Shown in pieces: positions 7,710 through 14,698 of a stretch of 20,762 nucleotides of DNA. A program made the translations under genes and the position numbers. This DNA is from Actinomycetota bacterium (GTDB lineage Bacteria; Actinomycetota; Rubrobacteria; Rubrobacterales; Rubrobacteraceae): NCBI GenBank assembly GCA_020200675.1, contig JAIVIG010000071.1, positions 1 to 20,762 on the forward strand, written 5' to 3'. The notes below the pieces were generated by a model that was not told the DNA's origin, ran no database searches, and saw only the letters and a program-made list of their open reading frames with translations. The first letter of the stretch is position 1. Each line of letters starts with the position of its first letter.

Positions 7710-8047
7710 TCACGAACGATACGATAAGGTCGAACGGCGCCCGCTCGGAGATAGCCGAGTTCAAGCCGGGGGACACGGTGCGTGTCCGCTACCGGGTTAT
7801 CGAGGGCAACCGGGAGCGGGTACAGAACTTCGAGGGCCTCTGTCTGCAGCGCAGGGGCGAGGGCATAGGCGAGACGTTCACCGTGCGCAAGAACTCCTTC
7901 GGGGTTCCAGTGGAGCGGGTTTTCCCCCTCCACTCGCCGAAGATCGCCGGCATAGACGTGATCTCCAGGGGCGATGTCCGGCGGGCGAAGCTTTACTATA
8001 TTCGGGAGAAGGTCGGCAAGAAGGCCCGGGTCAAGAAGGCTACCTGA
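7706..8047 (+). CDS. rplS: 50S ribosomal protein L19
   Basis: L19 sits at the 30S-50S interface of the large subunit. The 113-residue product has the family core: FKPGDTVRVRYRVIEGNRER, then QNFEGLCLQRRGEGIGETFTV, then RKNSFGVPVERVFPLHSPKI. ATG 7706 overlaps the trmD stop by four bases, and GAGAGGAGAC sits just upstream as a ribosome binding site. The trmD-rplS order is conserved across bacteria. The product is intact and of normal length, so the trmD lesion immediately upstream has not disturbed this frame. Confidence 0.97.
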   Translation: MITNDTIRSNGARSEIAEFKPGDTVRVRYRVIEGNRERVQNFEGLCLQRRGEGIGETFTVRKNSFGVPVERVFPLHSPKIAGIDVISRGDVRRAKLYYIREKVGKKARVKKAT

Positions 8048-8061
8048 GACAAAGCAGCGCA

Positions 8062-8703
8062 TTGAAGGCCCGCACTACAACAGGGCGCCGCTCCGAGAGC
8101 GGCGCCCTCTACGCTTTCGACGCCGCTTGGGTCGCGGAGCGCGCGGAGCACGCGGAGCGAGGCGGACCTCTGGCAGGGGCCGATGAGGCCGGGCGCGGCG
8201 CTCTGGCCGGGCCGCTCGTCGCGGCGGCGGTGGTATTGGGGGAGGGTGAGGTCCAGGGCATAAACGACTCGAAGGCGCTCGGCGAGAGCCTTCGGGAGGA
8301 GCTGTTCTGGGAGGTGTTGGAGCTGGCGCGGGCGCTGTGCGTCGTCTCCTTTCCAGCGTGGTGGATCGACCGGCACGGCGTCGGCGCCGCCAACAAGGAG
8401 GCCCTGCGGCGCGCCCTCGAAGGCGTGCGCCCGCACTCCGGGTGCGTATTGGCCGACGGTAACCTGAAGCTCGGGCCTGGGGTGGAGTGTCTGCCGCGGG
8501 CGGATAGCAAGAGCGCCGCGGTGGCCGCCGCGAGCGTGGTGGCGAAGGTTTTGAGGGACGGGGCGATGCAGGTGCTGGCCCTGGAGCATCCAGGGTACGG
8601 CTTCGAGCGCAATCGGGGGTACGGAACGCAGGAGCACCGCAGGTCTCTTGAAGAGGCCGGACCTTGCCGGGTGCACCGCCTGAGCTACGCCGGGGTTGCC
8701 TGA
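8062..8703 (+). CDS. rnhB: Ribonuclease HII
   Basis: RNase HII cleaves RNA in RNA-DNA hybrids and starts removal of single ribonucleotides misincorporated into DNA. TTG 8062 gives 213 residues. The catalytic DEAGRG motif has D41 and E42; D69 lies in INDSK, D132 in LADGN, and ADSKSAAVAAASVVAKVLRD supplies the last active-site Asp. The C-terminus HPGYGFERNRGYGT is characteristic. There is no ATG, GTG or TTG between 8065 and the active site, so TTG 8062 is the best start despite lacking a clear ribosome binding site. It lies 14 bases after rplS. A perfect 12-bp inverted repeat (8082-8108) falls within codons 7-16. Confidence 0.92.
   Translation: MKARTTTGRRSESGALYAFDAAWVAERAEHAERGGPLAGADEAGRGALAGPLVAAAVVLGEGEVQGINDSKALGESLREELFWEVLELARALCVVSFPAWWIDRHGVGAANKEALRRALEGVRPHSGCVLADGNLKLGPGVECLPRADSKSAAVAAASVVAKVLRDGAMQVLALEHPGYGFERNRGYGTQEHRRSLEEAGPCRVHRLSYAGVA
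8082..8108 (+). terminator. Strong hairpin after rplS, inside the 5' end of rnhB
   Basis: AGGGCGCCGCTC (8082-8093), loop CGA, and GAGCGGCGCCCT (8097-8108) form a perfect 12-bp stem that is almost all G-C. No run of T follows, so it is not a standard intrinsic terminator, although actinobacterial terminators often lack the T tract. It could end or attenuate transcription after rplS, protect the upstream mRNA 3' end, or reduce rnhB translation. It lies inside rnhB if that gene starts at TTG 8062. Confidence 0.5.
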
Positions 8704-9082
8704 TCTGAGCCGGCGGCAGAGCAGCCGGCAGAAGGGGGACCGGGGCGAGGAATTGGCCCTGAGGTACCTCGCGAAGAAAGGGTACGAGGCTCTGGAACGC
8801 AACTACAGGACGCGCCATGGCGAGATCGACCTGATCCTACGCGGCGAGCGTGCCCTTGTCTTCGTCGAGGTCAAACTGCGACGGGGAACGGGGTTCGGAG
8901 ACCCTCTGGAGGCCGTAACACCCAAAAAACAGGCAAAAGTACGGCTCATGGCCGAGCAATACCTCGCGGAACGGGGGGACGACTTCGTCACGGGTTTCGA
9001 CGAGGTGCGTTTTGACGTCGTTGGCATCCTCGCGTCGGGCGCCGGGAGGCCGGAGATCCGGCACGTCGAAGACGCCTTCTGA
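8696..9082 (+). CDS. yraN: YraN/UPF0102 family nuclease-fold protein
   Basis: This is a small protein (128 residues) of the UPF0102 family, which has a restriction-endonuclease-like fold and is often encoded beside rnhB and comM. Its exact role is not settled; a DNA or RNA processing function is usually suggested. Family landmarks are present in order: KGDRGEELALRYLAKKGY, RNYRTRHGEIDLI with the metal-binding Glu-Asp pair, FVEVKLRR with the Glu-x-Lys motif, and AVTPKKQAKV. It starts at TTG 8696, overlapping the rnhB stop by eight bases, so translational coupling is likely. Nothing appears missing. Confidence 0.9.
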   Translation: MPDLSRRQSSRQKGDRGEELALRYLAKKGYEALERNYRTRHGEIDLILRGERALVFVEVKLRRGTGFGDPLEAVTPKKQAKVRLMAEQYLAERGDDFVTGFDEVRFDVVGILASGAGRPEIRHVEDAF

Positions 9083-9099
9083 GACGCGGACGTTACTTG

Positions 9100-9129
9100 A
9101 CGGAGATTTGGGAGGACTTCGATCTCCGT
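9100..9129 (+). terminator. Inverted repeat downstream of yraN
   Basis: ACGGAGAT (9100-9107) and ATCTCCGT (9122-9129) are perfect 8-base complements around a 14-base loop, starting 18 bases after the yraN stop. It could be a weak terminator closing the rplS-rnhB-yraN stretch. No T run follows and the loop is large, so the call is tentative. Confidence 0.3.
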
Positions 9130-9164
9130 AAGACCTTCCGTTGTTTAAGAAAGCATGGTAGGTT

Positions 9165-9186
9165 GTACGTATAACGTTGAGCGTAC
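9165..9186 (+). promoter_or_regulatory. Possible comM promoter with flanking inverted repeat
   Basis: The 170-base spacer 9083-9252 is one of the longest gene-free stretches in the window. It is less GC-rich than its surroundings around 9130-9180 and contains a -10-like TATAAC at 9170-9175. The hexamer is flanked by the complementary pair GTACG (9165-9169) and CGTAC (9182-9186), an arrangement compatible with an operator. No -35 box lies at good spacing. A compact inverted repeat GGCCTT-GG-AAGGCC at 9200-9213 follows in what would be the comM leader. Confidence 0.3.
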
Positions 9187-9252
9187 CGAGGCGGGAAGAG
9201 GCCTTGGAAGGCCAGTAAGTGGGGCCACAGTGGGGAACGGGTGTAGGAAGTA

Positions 9253-10767
9253 GTGTCTGTTTGTCGGGTACGTAGCCTTTCTCTGTTTGGCATAGATGCT
9301 CTGCCAGTCGAGGTCGAGGTGGACGTCGGCGCGGGCCTGCCGGGGTTCTCGATAGTGGGTCTACCCGATGCGGCGGTGCAGGAGGCGCGAGAACGGGTGA
9401 GGGTGGCGATCTCGAACAGCGGTTACAAGTTTCCGACGAAGAAGGTCATAGTGAACCTGGCGCCCGCCAACCTGCGCAAGGAAGGACCTGCCTTCGACCT
9501 CCCGATAGCCCTGGCCGTCCTCGCCGCTTCGGGGGTGGTCCCCGAGGAGAGACTGGAGGGGATGGGCGTCGTGGGAGAGCTTTCGCTCGACGGCGGCTTG
9601 CGGGGGGTGCGCGGCGCGCTCTCGATGGCCGAAGGCGCAAAAAGGGAGGGGCTCGAAGCCCTCGTTCTGCCGGAGCAGAACGCCCCGGAGGCTGCCTCGA
9701 TCGGCGGCCCCGGCGTGTACGGGGTGCGTTCGCTGGCGGAAGCGGTCGACTTCATCGCGGGCGAGAAGGAAGTCGCCCCGTCGTCGCCCGCGGCGAACAG
9801 CCGGGAAACGGCGGAAGAGCCGGTAGACGATTTCGCTGACGTCGCGGGCCAGCGGTACGCCAAACGGGCGCTGGAGGTAACCGCCGCGGGCGGACACAAC
9901 ATTCTGATGAATGGGCCACCTGGTTCGGGAAAGACGATGCTCGCCAGGAGGTTACCCGGCATCCTGCCGCCGCTGACCCGCGAGGAGAGCATCGAGGTCA
10001 CCAAGGTGCATAGCGCGGCCGGTGAGGGGGGAGGCGCGTTGGTGGAGCGGCGGCCCTTCCGCGCCCCGCACCACACCATCTCCACGAGCGGGCTCGCGGG
10101 CGGGGGGAGCAACCCGCGTCCCGGTGAGGTCTCGCTCGCCCATCACGGGGTGCTGTTTCTAGACGAGTTCCCCGAGTTCAATCGCGCGACGCTCGAGGTG
10201 TTGAGACAGCCCATGGAGGACGGGCAGGTGACGATCTCGCGGGTCGCCGCGACGTTGACCTACCCGGCCCGCTTCACGCTCGTGTGCTCGATGAACCCCT
10301 GCCCGTGCGGGTACTCGGGCGACCGGCGGCGCGCCTGCCGCTGCTCGGCTGGGCAGATAGAGCGCTACCAGAGCCGCATCTCCGGCCCCCTGCTCGACCG
10401 GATAGACCTCTTCGTGGACGTGCCGCGCCTGACGCGTGAGGAACTTCGCGGCTCCCCCGACGCGGCGGAGACCTCGGGGGAGATCCGGGCTCGGGTCGTC
10501 GCCGCGCGAGAGGTCCAGCTTGCGCGAGGGGGTGTCCCCAACGCCGCGCTCGCGGGACGCAAGCTGCGCGCGACGTGCGCCCTCGGGGGCAACGCTGAGA
10601 TACTTTTCTCCCGGGCCATCGACCGGATGGGGCTCTCGGGCAGGGCCCACGACCGGGTCTTGAGGGTGGCGCGCACTATCGCGGACCTCGCGGGCGAGGA
10701 GGACATAGCCGTCGAGCACGTGGCCGAGGCGCTCAACTACCGGAGGGCGGTCACCGTTGAGGGTTGA
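9253..10767 (+). CDS. comM: YifB/ComM-family Mg-chelatase-like AAA+ ATPase
   Basis: ComM is an AAA+ helicase that promotes branch migration when single-stranded DNA is integrated during natural transformation; many family members have no tested role. The 504-residue product is full length. An N-terminal ChlI-like domain begins VRSLSLFGIDALPVEVEV and includes GLPGFSIVGLPDAAVQEA. The ATPase domain has Walker A GPPGSGKT (221-228), Walker B LFLDEFPEF (D304, E305), and a Cys-rich CSMNPCPCGYSG loop. The C-terminal lid domain has GLSGRAHDRVLRVARTIADL. It starts at GTG 9253 after GTAGGAAG (9243-9250). The neighbour dprA, another DNA-uptake gene, overlaps its end by 11 bases, so the two are probably co-translated. 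Confidence 0.94.
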   Translation: MSVCRVRSLSLFGIDALPVEVEVDVGAGLPGFSIVGLPDAAVQEARERVRVAISNSGYKFPTKKVIVNLAPANLRKEGPAFDLPIALAVLAASGVVPEERLEGMGVVGELSLDGGLRGVRGALSMAEGAKREGLEALVLPEQNAPEAASIGGPGVYGVRSLAEAVDFIAGEKEVAPSSPAANSRETAEEPVDDFADVAGQRYAKRALEVTAAGGHNILMNGPPGSGKTMLARRLPGILPPLTREESIEVTKVHSAAGEGGGALVERRPFRAPHHTISTSGLAGGGSNPRPGEVSLAHHGVLFLDEFPEFNRATLEVLRQPMEDGQVTISRVAATLTYPARFTLVCSMNPCPCGYSGDRRRACRCSAGQIERYQSRISGPLLDRIDLFVDVPRLTREELRGSPDAAETSGEIRARVVAAREVQLARGGVPNAALAGRKLRATCALGGNAEILFSRAIDRMGLSGRAHDRVLRVARTIADLAGEEDIAVEHVAEALNYRRAVTVEG

Positions 10768-11827
10768 GCCCAGGGTCGCCTACCTGTTCCTCTCCCTGTT
10801 GCAGGCGAGGATTGGGGCCAGCGTCGTCTCGCGGCTGGGGGACCTGGATCCCGCCGACATTCTCGCGTTGCCCGTCGGGGAGATCGCCGCTCGCGCCAAG
10901 CTCACCGAGAAGGGGCGGAGAGCCTTCGAGGAGCTCAAAGAAAGCTTCGACCCGGCAACGGTTCTGGCCCGCCTCGAAGAGAAGGGAATCTGGGCAGTCA
11001 CCTTCGCGGACGAGGGCTATCCTTCGGCGCTCGCCGAGATACCGGACCCTCCGCCGGCGCTCTTCGTGGACGGGGAGGTTCTTCCCGGCCCGACGGTGGC
11101 CCTCGTCGGCTCCCGCAAGGCTTCGGCGACGGGCATCGAGGCGGCGCGAACCCTGGGGCGGGCCCTGGGCGAGCGGGGGGTGTGCGTGGCGAGCGGGCTC
11201 GCGCTCGGGATAGACGCGGCGGCGCACGAGGGGGCTGTGGAGGCCGGTGGACCCACGATCGGGGTGCTCGGGTGCGGGATAGACGTCGTCTATCCCAGGA
11301 GCAACCGGCTTCTCTTCGGGCGGGTCAAGAGCGGGGGGGGCATCGTCTCCGAGTATTACCTGGGGGAGGCGCCCTTGCAGTGGCGGTTCCCGGCCCGGAA
11401 CCGGATCATCGCTGGTCTGAGCGACGTGCTCGTGGTGGTCGAGGCGGCCGAGAAGAGCGGCGCCCTGATCACCGCCCGCCACGCGCTGGAGGCCGGGCGC
11501 GACGTGTGGGCCGTGCCGGGGCCTTTCGCCTTCGCCGAGTGCCGGGGATCGAACGCGCTCCTCGCGGACGGCGCGGGGGTACTCTGGGATCTGGACAGGT
11601 TCTTGGAGGTCGTCGCCCCGGAGGCAGCCTCGCAGAGGCTGCCCGTCGCGCAAGACGCGGCCGCCGGCGCGGAGCCGATACCGGCCGAGCTGCCCGAGAA
11701 AGAAGCCGTGGCGCTCGCGGGCGTGGGCTTCGAACCGGCTGGGGTGGACGTGGTAGCCAGGCGGGGCGCCTTCGTGAGAAACCCGATCGTCGGCCCGAGC
11801 CGGAATCCCGGGGGGAAGCAGTGGTAA
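10757..11827 (+). CDS. dprA: DNA-processing protein DprA, C-terminal domain shortened
   Basis: DprA binds incoming single-stranded DNA and loads RecA on it during transformation. TTG 10757 gives 356 residues, overlapping comM. The N-terminal helical region (1-75) precedes a complete Rossmann-like core: ALVGSRKAS (G118-S119-R120), SGLALGIDAAAHEGA, GVLGCGIDVVYPRSN, WRFPARNRIIAGLSD, and SGALITARHALEAGRDVWAVPG. After an Ala/Pro linker the usual C-terminal winged helix is only partly recognisable: VGFEPAGVDVVARR runs directly into GAFVRNPIVG. The helix normally between such segments (a G-L-P-x-x-E-V-L-x-x-L-x-x-L-E-L type stretch) is absent. This may be another small deletion of about 15-20 codons or simply divergence. 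The sigma gene overlaps its end. Confidence 0.92.
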   Translation: MRVEPRVAYLFLSLLQARIGASVVSRLGDLDPADILALPVGEIAARAKLTEKGRRAFEELKESFDPATVLARLEEKGIWAVTFADEGYPSALAEIPDPPPALFVDGEVLPGPTVALVGSRKASATGIEAARTLGRALGERGVCVASGLALGIDAAAHEGAVEAGGPTIGVLGCGIDVVYPRSNRLLFGRVKSGGGIVSEYYLGEAPLQWRFPARNRIIAGLSDVLVVVEAAEKSGALITARHALEAGRDVWAVPGPFAFAECRGSNALLADGAGVLWDLDRFLEVVAPEAASQRLPVAQDAAAGAEPIPAELPEKEAVALAGVGFEPAGVDVVARRGAFVRNPIVGPSRNPGGKQW

Positions 11828-12333
11828 CCGGGCGGACCGTAGGACGGCTGTGGACGCGGTACCTGAAGGTTCGGAAAGAGCTCCGGAGTGGTGAGGTGCC
11901 CTCGGACGAGGAGGCGCGGCGGGAGGCCGAGCGCCAGGAGGGGCAGCTCAGGGACCGGCTCGTCGTCAACTACTCGCCGCTCGTCAAGTACGTGGCCAGC
12001 CGGGTCGGGGCGCGCGTGCCCGGGGCGGTCGAGCAGGAGGACATGTTCTCCTGGGGAGTACTGGGGTTGCTCGATGCGGTAGAGACCTACGACCCGGAGA
12101 GGCCGGGCAAAAGAGCCAAGTTCGAGTCGTACGCGATCTCCAAGATCCGGTGGGCCATCCTCGACCAGCTCCGTAGCCAGGATTGGGTGCCTCGCCGCGT
12201 CCGCCTGCGCGCACAGCAGATAGAGGTGGCCAGGGCAAAGCTGACCCAGGAGCTCAGGCGTTTCCCTAATGAGACCGAGATCGCGGGGGAACTGGGCCTC
12301 GGGATCGGGGAGTACCACGACTTCCTGGACTAG
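11821..12333 (+). CDS. whiG: WhiG/FliA-type sigma factor, regions 2-3 (ends at in-frame amber codon)
   Basis: This is an RNA polymerase sigma-28-group factor; in Streptomyces whiG, at the same chromosomal position, controls sporulation. GTG 11821 overlaps the dprA stop, with a G-rich stretch at 11811-11815 upstream. The 170-residue piece has region 2 (LVVNYSPLVKYVASRVG, EDMFSWGVLGLLDAVETYD, FESYAISKIRWAILDQLRS, DWVPRRVR) and a region 3 segment RFPNETEIAGELGL ending YHDFLD. A TAG at 12331-12333 then stops translation. The same frame resumes with YSRAQVASLEARL and runs on into region 4, so one base change (for example GAG or CAG to TAG) splits an otherwise intact gene of about 290 codons. Without region 4 this part could not recognise a -35 element. 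The whiG name rests on sequence type and synteny. Confidence 0.85.
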   Translation: MVTGRTVGRLWTRYLKVRKELRSGEVPSDEEARREAERQEGQLRDRLVVNYSPLVKYVASRVGARVPGAVEQEDMFSWGVLGLLDAVETYDPERPGKRAKFESYAISKIRWAILDQLRSQDWVPRRVRLRAQQIEVARAKLTQELRRFPNETEIAGELGLGIGEYHDFLD

Positions 12334-12348
12334 TACTCGCGCGCCCAG

Positions 12349-12693
12349 GTGGCCTCGCTAGAGGCTCGCCTGGAGGTCGATGGCAAGCCGGGGATAGAGT
12401 ATGGGGCGCTCGTCGAGGATGCCGCGGCGGTCGACCCCCAGTCCCACACGAACCTCGTGGATCTGCGTTCCCAACTTGTCGATGCCGTAGGTCGGCTCGA
12501 GGATCGGGAACGGCTCGTCGCGACCTTCTACTTCTACGAGGGCCTCACCCTCAAAGAGATCGGCAAGGCCCTCGAATTGACCGAGGGGCGCGTAAGCCAG
12601 ATCCTCCGTCGTGCCCTGACCAAGCTGTGTGAACACCTCAAAGGGTCTCCTCTCGAGCAGGACGAAGTCGGAGGCTGGAGCACCTTCAATTAA
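12349..12693 (+). CDS. whiG: WhiG/FliA-type sigma factor, region 4 fragment
   Basis: This is the continuation of the sigma gene beyond the TAG at 12331. If translated alone, the first possible start is GTG 12349, giving 114 residues, but no convincing ribosome binding site precedes it. It contains the region 3-4 linker and a full region 4 helix-turn-helix: LEDRERLVATFYFYEGLTLK, then EIGKALELTEGRVSQILRRA. In the family this domain binds the -35 element and the beta flap. Its reading frame remains clean, which argues for a recent lesion, a sequence error, or continued use either by amber readthrough or as a separate subunit. Confidence 0.8.
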   Translation: MASLEARLEVDGKPGIEYGALVEDAAAVDPQSHTNLVDLRSQLVDAVGRLEDRERLVATFYFYEGLTLKEIGKALELTEGRVSQILRRALTKLCEHLKGSPLEQDEVGGWSTFN

Positions 12694-12700
12694 GGAAGGG

Positions 12701-12712
12701 CACGGCGCCGTG
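12701..12712. promoter_or_regulatory. 12-bp perfect palindrome between sigma gene and rpsB
   Basis: CACGGCGCCGTG is a perfect palindrome seven bases after the sigma-gene stop and about 30 bases before the predicted rpsB promoter. With no loop it is a poor hairpin, so a dimeric protein-binding site is at least as likely as a terminator. Chance occurrence in GC-rich DNA is possible. Confidence 0.25.
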
Positions 12713-12740
12713 GGTCGGGCTAGAAGCTCGTGGCCCGCTA

Positions 12741-12749
12741 TGCTACTAT
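12741..12749 (+). promoter_or_regulatory. Extended -10 promoter for rpsB-tsf
   Basis: TGCTACTAT at 12741-12749 is an extended -10 element (TG-n-TACTAT). No -35 hexamer is obvious, which extended -10 promoters tolerate. It lies in the 205-base gap between the sigma gene and rpsB, where a separate promoter for the ribosomal protein operon is expected. The transcript would have a leader of about 140-150 nt. Confidence 0.45.
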
Positions 12750-12756
12750 CTGCGGA

Positions 12757-12898
12757 GTTTCTATCACGCACGCCCGCCGTAGGGGCTGTTTTGGCAGGCC
12801 CAGGTGGTGGTCCGCGGAAGTTTCTTCTCGAATCATCTTGCGGATTGCGAGGCGCGGGCGGAGGCTATCAACCACCTGAAAAAGGAGAAGCAGAAACT
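12757..12898 (+). promoter_or_regulatory. rpsB mRNA leader
   Basis: This is non-coding sequence between the predicted promoter and the rpsB start. It has a small stem GGGCT/GGCCC around 12783-12801 and a near-repeated motif GCGGA(A)GTTTCT at about 12752-12762 and 12814-12825. It ends with a clear Shine-Dalgarno sequence AAGGAG at 12882-12887. rpsB leaders in other bacteria bind S2 for autogenous control; whether this one does is inference. I recognise no known riboswitch. Confidence 0.35.
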
Positions 12899-14074
12899 TT
12901 GGAGACTACAACCCAGCAGATAGGCGTCAGGGAGCTGCTCGAGGCCGGTGTCCACTTCGGGCACCAGGCCAAGCGGTGGAATCCCAAGATGAAGAGATAC
13001 ATCTTCGCCCAACGGGCCGGGGTACACATCATCGACCTGGATCAGACGCTGACCCTCCTCGACCGGGCCCGGCAGTTCGTCAGGGGCGTGGCCGAGGCCG
13101 GGCGCGAGGTCCTCTTCGTCGGCACCAAGAAGCAGGCCCAGTTCACCGTGGCCGAGCAGGCCCTGAGAAGCGGCCAGCCGTACGTCGTCGAGCGCTACAT
13201 AGGCGGGATGCTGACGAACTTCCAGACCATCCAGCCACGCATCCAGTACTTCACGACGCTCGCCCAGACCGTCGAGGAGACCCCCGAGGAGGAAAGGACG
13301 GGTAGGGAGTGGTTCGCCCTCTACCGCGAGTACCAGAAGCTCCGGCGTAACTTCGCCGGCATCACCGAGATGGAGCGGTTGCCCGGGGCGGTCTTCGTGA
13401 TCGACCCGAAGCGCGAAGAGCTCCTCGTCAAAGAGGCGAACCGGCTCAAGATACCCGTGGTCGCGCTCACCGATACCAACTGCGACCCGGACGTGGTCGA
13501 CTACGTCATCCCGGGCAACGACGACGCGATCCGCTCGATCTACCTGATCTCCCGCCTCATCGCCGACTCGATCCTCGAAGGCCGGGGCGAGGATATTGTC
13601 CCCGCGGAAGACCGTCCCTTGCCCCCGGCCGTCGAGGAGACCCTCGTCGACGAAGAGGAGGCTACGGAGCCGCTCTCCGAGGCTGCTAGTGAAGGCGGCC
13701 TCGCCGACGACCAGCCCACGGGCCTAGCCGACCCCGTGGAGTCTGCCGGCGAGATCGCGCCGGAGGAAGACCCGACCACGAGCTACCGCGGCGCTGAGGA
13801 CGGGGAAGAGCTGGCAAGCGAGCAGCGTGGCGACGCTGCGGATGACACGCCCGGCGGCCCACAGATCGGTCCGGACTCGAGCGGTGACGCCGAGGGCGTG
13901 CCCGGCGGCGAGGAGGTCGCGCTGGACGAAGGTACCGTCGAGGCCGCTCCGGAAGACGATGCGCCTGCGGAGCCGGCGGCCGTGGAGCCTGAGTCCCGGG
14001 AGACCGAGACGGGCGAGCAGCCGCCCTCGAACGGGGAAGCGGCGGGCGACGAGGCCGACGAGAATGACGAATAG
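12899..14074 (+). CDS. rpsB: 30S ribosomal protein S2 with long acidic C-terminal tail
   Basis: S2 is a late-assembling small-subunit protein that also anchors S1 in many bacteria. TTG 12899 (11 bases after AAGGAG) gives 391 residues; the frame is open upstream to 12629 but has no S2 homology there. Residues 1-240 are a complete S2: VRELLEAGVHFGHQAKRWNP, KMKRYIFAQRAGVHIIDL, FVGTKKQAQ, GGMLTNFQTI, TDTNCDPDVVDYVIPGNDDA. S2 normally ends near 230-280. Here about 150 extra residues follow, dominated by Glu, Asp, Ala, Gly and Pro with almost no hydrophobic clusters, so probably a disordered acidic tail. The gene is followed by tsf, the near-universal order. Confidence 0.95.
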   Translation: METTTQQIGVRELLEAGVHFGHQAKRWNPKMKRYIFAQRAGVHIIDLDQTLTLLDRARQFVRGVAEAGREVLFVGTKKQAQFTVAEQALRSGQPYVVERYIGGMLTNFQTIQPRIQYFTTLAQTVEETPEEERTGREWFALYREYQKLRRNFAGITEMERLPGAVFVIDPKREELLVKEANRLKIPVVALTDTNCDPDVVDYVIPGNDDAIRSIYLISRLIADSILEGRGEDIVPAEDRPLPPAVEETLVDEEEATEPLSEAASEGGLADDQPTGLADPVESAGEIAPEEDPTTSYRGAEDGEELASEQRGDAADDTPGGPQIGPDSSGDAEGVPGGEEVALDEGTVEAAPEDDAPAEPAAVEPESRETETGEQPPSNGEAAGDEADENDE

Positions 14075-14089
14075 AAGGAAGTAAGAGAT

Positions 14090-14677
14090 TTGGCTAGCAC
14101 CATAGAGAAGATAAAACAGCTGCGGGAGGAGACGGCCGCGGGGATGATGGACGTCAAGCGGGCTCTCGACGAGACCGACGGCGACGTCGAGGGCGCCCGG
14201 CGCGTTCTAAGGGAGCGCGGGCAGGCCATCGCGGCCAAGAAGAGCGCCCGGGAGACGCACGAGGGCCTGATCGAGGCTTACATACACTTCAATGGCCGGG
14301 TCGGGGTCCTCGTCGAGGTGAACTGCGAGACGGACTTCGTAGCGCGGACGCCGGAGTTCAAGGAGTTCGCTCGCAACGTGGCGCTTCACGTGGCGTCGAT
14401 GAACCCCTTGACCGTCTCTCCGGAGGACATCCCGCAGGAGGCGCTCGACGAGGAACGCGCGATCGTGGAGAGGCAGGCTGCCGAGGAGGGCAAGGACGAG
14501 AACATCACGGCCAGGATCGTCGAGGGCCGGATGAAGAAGTTCGTGAACGAGAAGGCCCTCCTGACCCAGCCCTACGTGAAGGAGCCGGACAAGACAGTCG
14601 GCGAGCTCTTACAAGAGGCGATCCAGAGGGTCGGTGAGAACATCGTGATCCGGCGCTTCGTCCGCTACGAGCTCTAG
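14090..14677 (+). CDS. tsf: Translation elongation factor Ts
   Basis: EF-Ts exchanges GDP for GTP on EF-Tu. The 195-residue product starts at TTG 14090 after GAAGGAAG. An N-terminal UBA-like domain covers residues 1-50 (IKQLREETAAGMMDVKRALD, then ETDGDVEGARRVLRERG). The family signature VNCETDFVAR follows, then a core ending GENIVIRRFVRYEL. The length is the short form known from several bacteria such as Thermus and cyanobacteria, not the roughly 280-residue E. coli form, and lacks the second core subdomain. It lies 15 bases after rpsB and is intact. Confidence 0.96.
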   Translation: MASTIEKIKQLREETAAGMMDVKRALDETDGDVEGARRVLRERGQAIAAKKSARETHEGLIEAYIHFNGRVGVLVEVNCETDFVARTPEFKEFARNVALHVASMNPLTVSPEDIPQEALDEERAIVERQAAEEGKDENITARIVEGRMKKFVNEKALLTQPYVKEPDKTVGELLQEAIQRVGENIVIRRFVRYEL

Positions 14678-14698
14678 GGCTCCGGGCGACCTGAAACC

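Noticed and set aside
12629..12898. Upstream extension of the rpsB frame
   Set aside because: No S2 homology exists before the TTG at 12899, which has a good Shine-Dalgarno sequence; the extension also overlaps the sigma region 4 coding sequence and the predicted promoter.
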